DNA of 64,000 nt, from NCBI GenBank assembly GCA_013397075.1, contig VWZS01000187.1, positions 204,703 through 268,702 on the forward strand, written 5' to 3'. Position 1 is the first letter of the stretch. Each line of letters opens with the position of its first letter. This document shows positions 12,384 through 26,500 of the stretch, one piece after another. Below the pieces are notes generated by a model. It saw nothing but the letters and a program-made list of their open reading frames with translations, did not search any database and had not been told where the DNA came from. The translations under genes and the position numbers were made by a program. The DNA comes from Rhabdornis inornatus (Eukaryota > Chordata > Aves > Passeriformes > Rhabdornithidae).

Positions 12384-13885
12384 CTGCAAACGACAAAGGC
12401 AACAGGAAAAATGATACTCCACTAAATCAGGGAGGCCATTAAGAGCTGAAATAAATATTTTAACCTTCCCTTTCAGGAGTGGGAATAGTTTTGGTTTGGG
12501 CCTGTCAGAAGAGTGAATGACAAGCATTAGTGGCAAGGGGAGTGCTGGCACTGCAACACATCCTTCACATGCTGGCAGGATGAAGGATGCGGGTCACTTA
12601 GTGAGTAGCCAGGATCCAAAACAAAAGGCTTCAGATATGGGGCCTGCAGGATGAATTTGTCAATGTCTTGTGCCTTCAGGCACCCAGCCTCGCCTGACCC
12701 TAACCTCCATTCCCAAGATAAATAACTCTGTCACAGTTCACCTTCATTCCCTGGACACAAATTTAAGTTGTCATCCATCATTTCTGCCAAGAAATATCAT
12801 ACCCTGCTAACAATAATAAATACAACTTCAAGTATCATTTCTTAGTAGTTACCTTACATGCAATAATAGGAAACGTAGAAGGGATTTTCCCTCCTTTTTT
12901 ATTAACCTCTTAATTAGCTTCTTCGGTTCCTGCAAACAAAATGTTCTCTACAAAATAAAATGCAGAATTACTCCAGACAGAAAAGGCATTTGCTTTTTTC
13001 TTGGAACTTACTGTCCCACTGTCAAGCCACAGGTCACACTGCAGAGAGCAGCTTTAAAAAGGAGCATTTGACAACATAGTAGTGAAGATGACGACTTGTA
13101 AATAAACAAGGTTCTGGAAGCATTCATTCCTCTCATAGCAAAGTACAAAAAACCCCCAAAACTAAAAAAGAACATTTCAGTACCTTGTTAAGGCATCTAT
13201 TCCAAGCTTGATTCTTAATGCTTGCTCATTCCAACGTTGAAAAACCCCACACATTAATCAACTAAGACACAGGATATACAAAGCATACGCACAGACACGC
13301 ATTCACAGCTCATTCACCTACCAGACACCTAAAGATATGCTGAGATTGCATGACTTGACAGCTGATCTACTATGCCTACCAGTGGGAAGATCATCACCGT
13401 ATCTCCTGGCTGTTTTGTAAAATGTGATGAATAAGGGAGATGCAGGTTATACTATTTATTCAGTTTCCAATGACATTTATACTGAGGGGATTTCCTCACC
13501 CTTCCCCCAGTTTTTGGCAAAGATCGAAGTACAGCCAAGGTCCCTGTTAGAATGTTCCAGAGATACAATTACTGCAGGAAAACACAAGTATCATTAGAAA
13601 AGACAATTTAACATTCATCTGTGCAACAAAAACTAGATAATGCTTTTGTAGCTAGAACTTACAGACCACTTATAGATCACACTTAGACGGCTCAAGCAAC
13701 CAAAAGAAATCGTGTGTGACCTTTACACTGGGTACTGCATGTTAAACCATGAATATTCAAGTAACATTCGTGCAACACTGCAACAGGGTATTTCAGTCCT
13801 AGGACTCCAAAGTCTCTTGACATGAAAGGGGGTACAATTATCATTAATGCCATTTTGATGCCTAGCAGCTGGACCTGAAGAAAAT

Positions 13886-13955
13886 TTGCCACCTATATCC
13901 TATGGCATATCCATATCATTTTGCCACCTATATCCTATGGCATATCCATATCATT
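13886..13955 (+). repeat. Perfect 35-base tandem duplication
   Basis: Two adjacent, identical 35-base copies (13886-13920 and 13921-13955), each beginning TTGCCACCTATATCC and ending CATATCCATATCATT. The absence of any difference indicates a very recent duplication, or a collapse or duplication error in assembly. Confidence 0.97.
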
Positions 13956-15274
13956 ACAGTGCATTGATACTACAATTTCTGAAGCTGAAAAAATAAAGGC
14001 CTCTATTATAAACATTTTACTAAAATAATCATCGCAGTAACAATCACGTTTTCAATGCACCTTTAACCAATAGTTTTGGGAAAAAATCTCAATTGAGCCT
14101 GCATAAACTGTTCACCATTAAAAGGTGTGCCAGCATGCTGCATTGAGCTGGCTATTTCAGCTAAAGGTCACAACAGACTTGGTTTTGCCAAAGTCAAGAT
14201 TTGAGGAGAAAGCAGCAAACATCTCAGACAGTGCGTTCCCCCAAGTACCTTTAAAAGGCAAAAAACTCAGGGGAAGTAGCAGTGAGTTTATCAAGCTGTT
14301 ACGACTTTTCAGTTCAGTTTGACAAACCTAGTTTAGCAAATTCCCCTTAAATACTCTTTATTATATAAATAGTGGATTATTTCCAAACCTCACATTTCAG
14401 TGTATGACTTTGACTTGCCAAAAGAGTTCAGAGAAGGCCACCTCCTTGTCAGCACCACAGAGCCTTATGGGATGTTAATAGGTCCTTTGTGAAAAAACAC
14501 TGCTTGGGCTCTGGTCAGTGTCAGCATCAAAATACACATTGTTCCTGAGTTATGTTATGCAAATATAATACTCTTATCATGAGAATCAGCAAATGGTTGG
14601 CAACTGGCAAGGAGAAGAAAGCGCACATCCAAAACTGCTGCAGGGGAGGCATAAAACAAAATGACAAGCCATGAAGTGGGACAAAAGGCCTTGGAACACT
14701 AGAGGGAGTTGCCTATTGAAACAGTCTTTCTTTCACAACCCTGGGCTGAACACAAGGGTACTAGTTTCATAGATAGGCAGAGAAAATTGTGCGCAAATCT
14801 CCTTACACCTGTCTGGTTTTGATAATTTTTGCCATGTAATGTTATTAGCTGCTCAGTTAAAAAGGAGCCATGTTACACAGGGGGTTGCTTATAATTGCTG
14901 TTTTCATGTCATCAGAGCAGTGTGCACTTGGTGATTTAATCACCTAAATTCAGAGTCCAGGGAGACAGAAGGAGTTGCCACAGTACAGAGAGAGGGTGTA
15001 GCCATTAATATAAATTTAAAGCCATAAGTTGTTTTGCTATTCATAGAAATTTTTTTCATCTTAAACGGAAGAAAAAAACCAGCACCAAAACAAAAATGAC
15101 AAGGAAATTAAAAAGGCAAAAATGAGTTTGCTATCATTCAGTGTTACTACCAACTAAATTCTATGCAACAATCTCTACCATCATAATATGTTAGGAAATA
15201 TTGCCCAGCAGTTGTGCTCCAAGGTGTAAAAGTTTTAAGTACAATCCACACAACTGGTTTGTACAATTGGTACA

Positions 15275-15385
15275 AACTTCAGCAAGTCCCATAACTTTCA
15301 TGAGCCTCAATTTCCCATCTGCAGGTGGAGGATAAGAAAGAATTGCAATTGTAAATCGATACAGAGAAAGCATTTTTGAGAATCT
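15275..15385 (+). mobile_element. MIR/CORE-SINE relic
   Basis: The stretch CAGCAAGTCCCATAACTTTC, then TGAGCCTCAATTTCCCATCTG and a GATAAGAAAG-like continuation, follows the MIR consensus order (GGCAAGTCACTTAACCTCT, GAGCCTCAGTTTCCCATCTG, GGGATAAT). The downstream GTAAATCGATACAGAGAAAGC also resembles the MIR tail region. It is ancient and diverged; the boundaries are approximate. Confidence 0.7.
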
Positions 15386-16989
15386 GAGACAGAAATCAGT
15401 ACAAAATACTGTCATTTTTATTTTTAATGAGGTTAAGCAAGTAATATTAGTGTACTCCAAGTATTTCCTTATGAGCCCATTACAAAAGAAGAGAGGAATG
15501 CTTACACATACACAGCATAGGAAGAAGGGCACAAGCAACCCAAGAGACGAGAATAAAAAGAGGGAAATCCCCTAAGAAAGAGGACCAGTGAAAAATTAAA
15601 TCTGCACTGTTTTCTCATAGTTCACAGCGTAAAAAAATGTCTCCCCATGTTGGTATACTAAAACAAGCACACAATCTTAGCACAACAATGCAACCAGCAC
15701 TGAAGGGCTTGTGGCAAGCAGGTTTTTCCCTTACTTTCAAAAGGCTAATAAACATCACTAAGGCGGATTGCAGGTTTCTTGTCCCTGCTCTAATGTCATG
15801 AAAGCTGCCCATTATCTCACCCACAGGTACCGTCTCAGTTACCTCATTGCAGGGCTCACACTCTGCTCCCACCGGAGAGCAAGTGCTGCCAAGAGATTTC
15901 CACTGCAATTTTCAAAGTCACATCAAACCGACAAAACATCACAACGTATTCAGTGCCGCCTCATTCAAACAGAAAAAACTTTAAGTTTCCACTGTAATTA
16001 ACCCTATCCTCGTTAAGATAATTATGATCAAGCTCCCTGTCACAGCTAATATCACAGCATCATTGCCTATGGCTCACGCTTTGCCCTCATTAGCTTACAA
16101 AAACACTGCACTAAACAGGAAACTGACTCCCTCTGCAAAACGACTTAAGATGTTCTGTAAGTAGACAGTAAATAATCCTTTAGAATAAAGGTCTCAGAAA
16201 TGTCATTTTATCCAAGTCCTTCGGCTAATCAGTATGATTTCTTCCAGCTTTCTTTTCCATAATTCATTCATGGTTTATAACAAAGTTTTAATCATAAAGG
16301 AATGTCATGACAGAGATTTTTTTTTTTTAACTGTATGTGTATGCATGGTAATTGTCAACTACACTATTTCATGTGATCCCTCTGGCCTGACAGGGATTTA
16401 GTTACAATGAAAGTACAGAGCAACTCTTCATTTTGGTAATATTTGACAATGAAAACAAGAGATTTTATAAATGAAAAAAAGCAGAAGCCTTGCAAGCAAC
16501 AGACAACACTTGGTACTCTGCAGTTGTCCTTGTTCAGAAAAACAAGCTGCTCAGAAGCATATGCTACAAAAGAAGAGTTCCTCACGTTTTATCCCACCCC
16601 TTCATTAATAAGACAGCTGCCTCATATCTAATTTACTTTTTCCTCCTGTTTAACAGGAAAAGAGAGAGCAGTTAACAATATGCAAATGAGAGAGTTTGGG
16701 TTTAGCCTTGAAATTGATTTGCACTTTGTTGACAAGAGATAGCCATTAGCAGAAGTTGAAGATGGAGCTGTTACAAAACAAGAGCTTTTTAAAACACCTT
16801 GTCCTTGCCTTTAATATTTTAATTGATTACAGGAGAGCAGAATCAACATGAGAACCTTAGTACAAGATAATTTCAGTATTTAAATAGAAATGCAAATTCT
16901 ATTTCTCCAGCACCTGCCAGCCAAGGAGTACAAAACATTTGTTTGCAAAATATTAATTAATTACTTTTCAAAAACCTGCTGAGCTTAAA

Positions 16990-17115
16990 ATTCCATTTTG
17001 TAGTAAAACAGAGAGAGGTTAAGTGACTAACAGAAGGTGACCTCCAGCAATTTTCTGAGACAAGAAACAACACCCAGAACTCCTGACTTCTAGTCCTTTG
17101 ACTTAACCTCACCAA
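16990..17115 (-). mobile_element. MIR/CORE-SINE relic, antisense
   Basis: The plus strand reads as a reverse-complement MIR: TTCCATTTTGTAG, GAGAGGTTAAGTGACTAA, then an internal gap, then CACCCAGAACTCCTGACTTC and TAGTCCTTTGACTTAACC. The order and spacing match the MIR complement (CCATTTTACAG, GAGAGGTTAAGTGACTTG, ACCCAGAACTCCTGACT, CTCTAACC). The match is good enough over about 120 bases to be convincing. Confidence 0.8.
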
Positions 17116-18593
17116 AGCAAAACAAAGCACAATAAAAAAATGGGAGTGTATATATATATATATAAATAAATCAGGTGGATAAAATATGAGTAAAGCATCA
17201 AAAATGGCCTCTACAGTATTCAAGAATAAAAGACTTTTTTTTTTTTTTGCCAATGTGCTTAGTGATTTAACACAGTTTTCTGCATGATAATAGAACCAAA
17301 AAAAGAAAACAGAATGAAGTATCTAGTGGACAGCTCTGTCATGACTTCTGGACCAAGACAGAACACATGAACATACACCAAAAAAAAAACCAACAGAAAG
17401 CACCCAAGTGACAGTACAGAACCTCCAAGATCCAAAATTTGTAAAGCAAGAAATGTTCTGTTTTGTCTAATATTTTGCAGGCTATCTAGAGGCAGCATTT
17501 TGCATCACTTACATCTTTCTGTTGGTAGATGGAGAATATCTGGAAGCAACTATTAGGGGAAAACTTAAGGCACAGCTGTGAATATGATCAGCAAAAGAGA
17601 AATTAAAAGAAATGAACAAGCAGCATCATTAAATAGCTGTAAAAAAGAGATCTCCATAAAAAAAGATTAAACTTCTGTTATTAATTGGACCTCCTATAAG
17701 TTTTTGAATCTTTTCAAATAAAGGTCATACTAGACTTGCAGATATACTAGAAAATAAATATAATTTCCTTGGTTTTCCCCTTTTCTTATACACTGAAGCA
17801 TATAAGTCTATGTGAGACATCGTATTACCAATAAAGACTGGGATGAAAACATCTTTCACAATAATTGCAAACCAAGGCTATGTAAGCACATCAAAATGTT
17901 GGGGATTCACAAAAACTCAGAATCTTCATCAGTTCTTTTATAGTCTTGTTCTAGGTCTTACACAGTAAACTCCATTGCTTAAAAAAAGCCCAAACTTCTA
18001 AACCCTTAGAAGCCACCACCCACCCCAAAACCCCAAAGAAAACACAAAAGTAGAATCAAAAAACAGACAGCCAAAAAGAGATGAGGTCTCCTGAATTCTA
18101 GATGTAATGTTCACAACATTTCACAAACATTCCTACCAATTATAAAACAGAAATGCAGATATTTCTTGAGAGAGGGATTTTGCTAATAAGCAGCAGTTCC
18201 TCAAATGATGGCATTGCCTGAAAAGCAATAATGCACATTTGTCTCATCCATCTACAGAAGCCCAGTTACTTATAACTCCTTACAGGCAGCAAAAAAAGAT
18301 GGGCACTCCCAGAAGGTGAATCAGACCTTGAGGTGAGGCTCAGTGAAGTGCATCTGTTTGGGAAGGATGAAAAGAACCTATTTGTCAGAAATCTTGCAAT
18401 GAAATTAAAAGAAACTGCAAGATTAAGGTAAAAAACTGGAAGAGCTGTGTCTGGCAGGAGTGGATTATTTACCTGGTGAAATATCCCAATTACAAATCCC
18501 AGTTACAGCTTTCAGGGACTCACAAAAACATATTACAGTCAACCATTCAGTTGTTCAACCACCATTCTCTCACACCAAGACTCTACTAAAATT

Positions 18594-18680
18594 TAAAAAA
18601 ACCAAATCACAAACAGCAACAACCACCAAAACACAAAAAACCCTCAATAAAACAAACAACCAAACCAACCAAGCAAAAGA
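18594..18680 (+). repeat. A/C-rich low-complexity tract
   Basis: This is a run of AACCA, CAAAC and ACAAAA words without a fixed period. It has the same strand polarity as the tracts at 19351-19612 and 26687-26764, that is, T/G-rich on the LRMDA sense strand. Confidence 0.85.
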
Positions 18681-19350
18681 GATAAATTAGCAACCAGACT
18701 GACTGTGGTGGGATTCAATTTCTTTTCTAATGAATCTCTTAAAGTCTCAGAGTTCACTAGGTGTTTTTAATGCACCTCTACACAAGAGAATATCCCATTA
18801 ATACAGCTCAAACTTTATGCTTCATGGTAGGCTGCTTTTTGCTTAAGTTTTTACATTACATCTTTAGGATTAAACATGCCAAGATTTTGTATTATATTAT
18901 TGTTACAATTTTGTTTAAATTTAAATAAAATGACAATCAGTGTACTATAGCCTGTGGGAAGGCAGTTTTCACATAAGCCATATAAAATATTTCAAAATAA
19001 TACAAAATGGATCAGAAAATGAGTTCTTAGTCATCTAGTCATCAAACAAGAATCATATACGTAAATACAGTTTGCAAAACAGTGCAAAAAATTACCAAGC
19101 AGAGAGAAAGTGACTGTATATATTCATAGCTTATCAGAGGGCATTTTGGAAAAATACACCACTAATATCTCAATTATGCATCAATTCCTTAAAATTCCCA
19201 AGTACAGACTTAAACATCCTTTTGATAAAAATTATTAGAAGTGTTTGATGAAGAATAGCAATGAGTTAAGAGAAAAACTTGGATGCAAGACTCTTGCTTT
19301 TTCTCCCCAGTCTTAACATGGAACTCAATCCTAATAAAACAAACAGCATT

Positions 19351-19612
19351 AAGAAAAAACAAAACAAAACAAAAAAACTAAAAAAACAAAAAAAAACAAA
19401 AAAAAAACAAACCAAAAAAACCCGAACTCACTGTTATTTGTGAGATCCAGTTTTACAAGTCTGCAGTGCTATTCAACCTCTATNAAACAAAAAAAAAACA
19501 AAACAAAAACAAACAAAAACAAACCAACAAACAAAACAAACCCAAAAAAGACAAAACAAAAAAAACGCAAACAAACAAAAAACCCCAAAACAAAAAAACC
19601 ACCACACAACCA
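19351..19612 (+). repeat. A/C-rich low-complexity tract (CAAAA-type), with one N
   Basis: Two stretches (about 19351-19424 and 19485-19612) consist almost wholly of A runs punctuated by C (AAACAAAAC type). They are separated by about 60 bases of ordinary sequence and an unresolved base at 19484. The open frames crossing it (lysine/asparagine/threonine-rich) are compositional artefacts. Confidence 0.9.
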
Positions 19613-20059
19613 CTGCCATTTCCTGAACTTGAAAGAATTCAATGAAGTATTAGTGATTAAAAACAGCAAAAGAAAATGCCATGGTTTACAAAATATAACC
19701 CTACCTGTTTAAAAAAAAAAAAGCAAATAAACAAAAAAACCCCACAAAGAGCTAAAATCCTGTAATGTGTTTATTCTTAAAAGCTCCTCTCAGCTCCATG
19801 TGCCAAGTGAAGAACCTATTTATAAACCCCCTAAAAACCAGTATTATAATGGAAATATGAGCAAATTCAAGTGCAAAGGCAGTGCCATAATGAAAGCTTT
19901 ACTGTATCTTGGATCAATCTGTCACTCTGCAATTCAGATAGTAACTTAACTCCCCTTTTTCCACAGAGAGCGGGGGAGTAGAATGAGTAGAGTAAAGCCC
20001 ATTTTGACTACCAGAGTTCAGTGGGAAGGGGGAAAAGAAAAGTAATTTTTCTCCCATCT

Positions 20060-20400
20060 TCCACAACAACCAAGGCTGAGGATTGACAAGCAAATTGACG
20101 CACTGCTCAGAGGGCAAAAGATAAATGTTTGATGAATTGGCCATTGCTGGAGGAGTGATGGGCTTCATATGTGCATAATGGACTAGCTGCCGTTCAATTC
20201 AGATTGCCTGCCAAGATAAGAAACCATAATGAATGGACCAAGCACAGCCTGTGCCATAAGAATGTATAATCTGACTAGTTTTAATAAACTTAATAAAAAA
20301 GATGAAGCAGAGAGAGGCAAGGGGACTGGCCTTTGTGACCAGCTATAAGAGGTGAGAACGACTAATAGACTGCTCAAGCATGATAGCAGAGAATTGTTAA
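20060..20400. promoter_or_regulatory. Candidate conserved non-coding element
   Basis: Complex unique sequence with TAAT-type words (GCATAATGGAC, CCATAATGAATGG), a GATA-like CCAAGATAAG and no repeat or coding signature, in an otherwise low-complexity neighbourhood. It resembles the texture of vertebrate conserved non-coding elements. No alignment was possible, so this is a suggestion. Confidence 0.27.
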
Positions 20401-23400
20401 TGGACATAATACTGAATCCCTCGATGTTAAAAAATGTCTTTAGAACAAGTTAAAGACAGTGATCTACACAGGTGCATACCACAGACACTGTAGTACTTGT
20501 TAATCAGCATATGACTACCATTTATTTATTATTTCCTCCTGCTACCTACCCTGCTTTGTCTCCATCCCTCCTTTATCACCTGTGCATGGTATCTTAGTCT
20601 GTACCCAGATCCACACCATACACCAACAGTTCCTCAGAATCAAAATAACTCAATAACGATAACAAGACAGAACTCAGGCTCAATTTCCTACAGAAAGGTT
20701 TTGGCCACATAACTACATCACTAACCTTCACTGTCAATGGAAAAACATCTTTTACCATGATAAGTGTTCACACTTGCTATAACTTTATTTGCTTTTGCAA
20801 ACTATGCTTCCAGCAAAGATGAGAAATTTGACAGTACAGTTACAGCAAAAACAGTTACCAAACCCTTTCCAGCACATACGAGACTCTTGCCAGCAATAAC
20901 CATTTTGGTCTGGGATTTGTTGTTTTGGATACTGTTCCCCATCTGTACCCATAATCTCTAGATTCTGACCTTATTCAGCCCATCAGCACAATGAAAAGAC
21001 ATTAAAAACAAAACAAAACTCTCAGAATGTTTTACTGTGTGTGGGTATATAACAGTCTGGTAATCATCACCACTTTCATGCTGAGTAGTAAATACACACA
21101 GGGCCATTTTTGCTTTTCTTTTCTCGTTATTTAGCCACATGAATAACAATGTCTCTCTTTCTGAAGTTTACCAGACATTAAGTCCTGAATCTATGGAAAT
21201 GCTGAAGAGTCAACAAGAGAAAAACCAGCTCTGACTTTTAAAGCAGTGGGATTATACCAACAATCTATTTCTTTCTTAAGAATCAAAGGATGAGAACACA
21301 CCCTTGTGTGTGCATATAACACACAGTTCTAGGCCAGGCAGAACTGTTTTATCCTTTAGGTAGGAAAAAAAAATAAAAAAAAAGAAGAGGATTGCGGAAA
21401 TATTCGCTTGATTGAGGAAAAGCTAAAACACATATTGTCCAGAATAACAGCATTGTTATGCCTGTTTGTTCTCTTGCTTTTGCTTTTTTTCCTCTGATGA
21501 TGAAAAATAAAGAAATAAAACAGTCTGCTTGGGTAAGTATTGCGATTACCACCCCCTTGATGTCAGTTGTGTAGCCCATGTCATAATTTAAACAGAAATT
21601 ATTATATGCAAGACAGGCATCTGGTATTTCAGTATAAATTTTATCCAACTGCAAAAGGAAAGTAACTCATTATCGAGCAGCTCAGAAGGCTCACACTACT
21701 GAAGGAAATAAAGTTTTATGACAAGAGGATCTCTCCTCTCTCTCCCTGTGAGTGAGAAAGTGAGTGCCAGAATAAGACAGAAAGGGAAGGCTCAGGAGTG
21801 CTGGGTGAATTATAGACTGCCTCTCAAGATTCACAGCTCTTCGTGGTAGGAGGTTAATATTCTCACATGTCATTAGGTCTGCTGGCTCTACTGATGGCTC
21901 ATTGAATCAGGCAGCAAATTATTTCCTCATGCTGCAGAGGACACCACACTTCAAAGGGAAGGAGCCAGGGTCAAGACGGCTCTCCAGTTCGATTAATGAG
22001 TTGGGATCAGCAGAGGTTGCCTGTAGGTAAGAATGTGACTGAAGCTTTTGACAAAGCTGACTTTTTGAACAGGACTTGACCCAGGCCCCTTACTCCCCTC
22101 CCCACCAAATCTTATTTCCAACATTTGCCTCTGACTGACCTGCTCAGGCCTGTTGGGATAGTTTTGACCTCCTCAGTCTTTGTTACCAGACACAGGAGCT
22201 GTCTGCCTATATTTGATGTGTCTCTCCCCAAAGGCCACATCAGCTTATCCAGGCTCATCAGAATACTTCAGAACAGTACAGCAAAATAAGATAGAAAAGA
22301 TTCATTTCAGATTCTGAATTTTTTTCATTAAATGTGTTGAGAAGGGGGAAGAAGGAGAAGACAACTAAAAGATATTTCCACATTCAGTAATATTAAGAAA
22401 GATTTCTCAATGCTATTAAATGCAGTTAAGAAAAATGCAAAGATTATTAGAAGCAAATTACTTATTCTACTCAAATTATGGAAAACCAGAAAATGTACTG
22501 CTGACATGATTTTGCTGACTGAGAATATTCCTACCAAATAATGCATTATATAGAATATTCCTCTTAAAAGTTTTTATTATTATTGCCATAGTAGCAAGAG
22601 ATTAGAGACAATTAAAACTTAACGGCCACTGCATTCATCTCTTTCTGAATACTCAGTCTGATTTCTCTGAAATACTTGAATGCATATTTAAATAGAATTA
22701 ATAAAGTACTGAAATGAGATTAATTGCATTAATGTTTTGGGGGTTTTCTTTTTAATAAGATCTACTTAAACTGCACCCTTTCTCAAACAAATATGAGTAA
22801 CTGAATCAACATGTAAACCACTGTTGGTGAATTTCCAAAAATCACATATCTTTCGATGACTGAAATGAGAGTTTTCTCAATTACACCAAAAAAATTGTTC
22901 ACACATGCTTCTCATTTGTTATATATTTAAAAATTTTGTTTGAGAATAATTTACACATTTATGTTTCTGGAGCAAAGGATCTAATTTATTCTTCCATATT
23001 TCTTTTAATCACAGTACAGCTTTTAAAATCCACTTCCTGAACATTTTGCTCATCAGTATCCTTAATGTGTAAGCCCTCAGTGCCTTAAAAAGGTAACTTT
23101 AGGTACTTTAGTAACAATTTACAAAATTTAACTTTTGGTGTATAGTTTGAAAATCTGTTGACAATGTCTAAGTGCAAGGCAAATTTTCACCGTTACTCTT
23201 CAATGTTTCTTCTGCACTCAAACCCCTATCTGTAACAGATTTCCCTATTATAACAGACATTTAAGTCCCAAAAGCCAGCAAACAGATTATTAGACATATA
23301 AAACTTAGGGTAAAAGCATACAAGCTCTATGCATGACTGAGCCAATTAAGAAGAACTGGTATCCTTTCAAGGAGACTACCTTGTGCTAGACAGCAAATCT

Positions 23401-25742
23401 TCCACATGGATGTGCTTTGCTCTAAAGTGCAAGTACACACAAGCAAGAGACAGCTTTTTCTTTTGCTTATGCCTGCACAATCTCCAGTGAATTGTACATT
23501 ATGCAAGTGGAAGTTTGCAACACCAGAAAAGCTGTTAGAGGGGGAACACTTTTTTTATGGGCTTGTTTAAACAAAGTAACTGTGTTACTGGGTCTGTCAT
23601 CAGCATTAACATTATATCCTGTTTCATCTGTTTCTAGAAAGCCAGCAGCATACCACAGATCATCTGAGAAGGGTGTGCTTGCGTCTTGTATAACAATTAG
23701 CAAGAAGGTATGAATGCCACAGAGGACAAGTCCAGCTGGAGTGGGATGCAAGTGGCCAGTTGGACACTGCCAGGGACAAAGAAGAAATAGTTGTGTTCAG
23801 GGAAAGGAGGAGCCGCTCCGTTGATAGAGAACAGAGAATCACCAACAGTTTCCAAACATGATCACCAAAGCTTCTGGTTTCTGACAGCACTAAATCAGAA
23901 GTGATGGTGGGACTGGGAAGATTAATTGCCAAGACACCTGGACCTGAAGGGGAACCTGCTGGAATTCAAGCCAGGAATCCTAGAGAAGATGGATTCAACA
24001 AGGGGAAAGGTGATCTGCTAAGTATATGCAAAGGCCAGGTTTTGTATTTGTCCTTGTTTCCATTCATAAAATGATAAGCTCTCAGTTAAGTCTTACCAAA
24101 CAGAGCTTTGTTTTACTTTCAGGCATATGTGGTGTTTCAAGGGAATGTAGTACCAGTTACCACGGCACAGTATTTCTCAAGAGGTAAAAAAAATCTAAAT
24201 AAAGACAAAAAGAACAAGAAGTCCTGTACCTAACTCAAGATGAATTAGAAGGTCCAGCTGCAGTGAGTACTGCTTTATACCAACTTGGATATAGTCCACC
24301 TGGGAAACTGTCAGGGCAATTATAGAGTTTGGGAAGGAACTTGTAAACTCATAAATCACTCTCACAAAGAGCAGAAAGCAAGGAAACACCCCATGGCTTT
24401 TGGGAATCGTTACCACACACTACACTCAGTCAAGCACTTTTACATGATAACTGCTCAGTATTGAATGTTTTAACAACTTTTTGTGTTACCTTACGGCAAT
24501 CCCACAAAAATTTTGATATGCAAGTTCAAATTCAGAGATAAGCATGTTCTTATGTCTTTTTGATTTTCAAAATACTTCCATATAATCTGTTCATTCAATG
24601 TGTCTGGTCAAATTGGGGGGTTTTGCATTTCAAGTAAAGTCTTGCAACATGCATTAAAATTGATTACATAAGTAACTGCTTGCATAAGGAAACAATACAT
24701 GCATGGTCAAAACCAAAGAAAATTATTAGTTTACTGCAATGTTCATTGTGGTTATTTTTCCCCTTGCTCATACTATAGAAAACAATGAGTGATACTAACA
24801 CGTTGTAAGCAATGGAAGCATAGAGTATTTATAAATGCAAAAAAACTGCTCAAAACAAGAATTCAGACTCAAACTATGAAGATTATCACACGGAAATGTG
24901 AGTAAATAAAATTTCCCAGAAATGTACACGGTAGACAACAAATACATTTCTTTCAAGTCAAACATAACATAAAACCAAGAAAACAAGGGAAATACACATA
25001 ACAAAAAATGCTGTATAGTGCCCTCCCATCAGTGTCCTCCATTTCTACATTTCAAGTATAGTTAAAATTGAACAGTGGCAGGAAAAGATAGCAGCTAGCA
25101 ATCTTACAGCCCAAAAAACGGACTGTAGAATCTATGACAAGCTTTTTTTGTGTTGGTTCCCCTCTCCTCAATTCCTAAAATTAATAAGATTGTCTACAAC
25201 ATGATGGGAAATTAGAGTTCAGCATAGATCCCACCTTTGAAAATCCAGCAACTGTGGATTTGATAGTTTAGGGATGAAAATGATGTTGATGAATAATTAC
25301 CAAAACACAGATCGTATCAATACACTCTTAGTTGGTCACCATGCCCATATATATTCAAAGGTTCTTCACTCCAAAAAGCAATACAAGAAGTCCCAGAATC
25401 ATGTTAAAGGGACTGCCCCGGTCTCCTGGAGAAACAGAAAACCACCTTGGGTCCTTCTGAGCAGCTTCACAAGGACAGTCACCTGCCATGATGGAGATGG
25501 AGCAATCTGACAGGAAAGTGCCACTCCCCAAAAACCAGGCTACCGTTACTCCCCAACACTGCTCTGGAAAAAAACCTCAGGTCTCAGCCCAGGTGTTTTT
25601 CCACGCCCTAGGATGAGATTCAATGCAAGGTCCTCCTTTAAGCATGCTTAAAGGCAGTAGACACTCGACAGATTTCTTATTCCAACAGGTTAGGAAAGGG
25701 CAAGCAAAATGATGACAACACTGAACTCTGACACCTGGGTTT

Positions 25743-25845
25743 TCATGGAATCATGCAGACACTAATGCTGGAAAAGACCTCCAAGACCATCAAGTCCTAC
25801 CTTTGAAAAGGTTGCTTCATGCTTTCCTGCCATGCCAGTGCAAAC
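25743..25845 (-). mobile_element. CR1 LINE 3' end fragment
   Basis: The plus strand contains GCTGGAAAAGACCTCCAAGA followed by CCATCAAGTCC, preceded by CATGGAATCATGCAG, which is a decayed CATAGAATCA terminal repeat. This is the reverse complement of the very common avian CR1 3' end (TTGGAAAAGACCTCYAAGATCATCAAGTCC). Only about 100 bases are recognisable, so this is a short, heavily 5'-truncated copy. The right boundary is uncertain because similarity fades after about 25810. Confidence 0.82.
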
Positions 25846-26443
25846 AAAACCTACCAAGGGACCAAAAGACTTCCATCAAAACAATCTGTTTTAAAATGAA
25901 CACTGCTTTCTATCACATCAGCATAAAATCATACACCATAAGAACCTGATGCTGAAGTAATTTAACATAATTAAAATGTTTTAAAAATCAGTATAATACT
26001 TAATAAAGTATATAATTCAAAGTTAATTTCAGGCTTTAATTGCAGAATGAATAAATTTAAAGTTTTAATTGAGAATAGAGTCCTGACTATTGGTGTTGCC
26101 ACTTCCTCCAAATTTTTAGTCCAATTACCTGTGAAGACAAAACCATGACGGGCTGCAATTTACCATACTTGAATCCACAGAGCATAAGTAATATAACCTT
26201 TAGTAAAAGTGCAATTATTAACAAAAAACCCAAACAATTCAACTCCTACCAGTTCACTGTGTATAGATAACACCTGACTTCATAAACTGAATTATAAACC
26301 CAAAGTAATTTCAAGAGGCATCCACCTCCCTCTCAACATAAGGGCTGGGGCTGGCTGTGTAGAAGTGCTGGAAATTCCTGGACATAAATCTATCAATTTC
26401 ATGCCTACATTGCAGCCATCAGCCTCTGCCATATGCTCATGCT

Positions 26444-26500
26444 NNNNNNNNNNNNNNNNNNNNNNNNNNNNNNNNNNNNNNNNNNNNNNNNNNNNNNNNN
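26444..26500. other. Assembly gap (57 N)
   Basis: Fifty-seven unresolved bases directly precede a pure poly(A) run. The gap may represent more missing sequence than its length suggests. Confidence 0.99.

Noticed and set aside
16680..16897. Two perfect ATGCAAAT octamers (16680-16687 and 16890-16897)
   Set aside because: The octamer also occurs near 32535 and 33000 in this AT-rich window, so the pair is consistent with chance.
17259..17498. Minus-strand frame containing LQILDLGG, resembling a leucine-rich repeat and a possible upstream LRMDA exon
   Set aside because: The spacing of leucines does not continue as an LRR, there is no adequate donor in the required phase, and the rest of the frame is hydrophobic chance sequence.
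19440..19712. Lys/Asn/Thr-rich open frame
   Set aside because: It is produced by the A/C-rich low-complexity tract and crosses an unresolved base.
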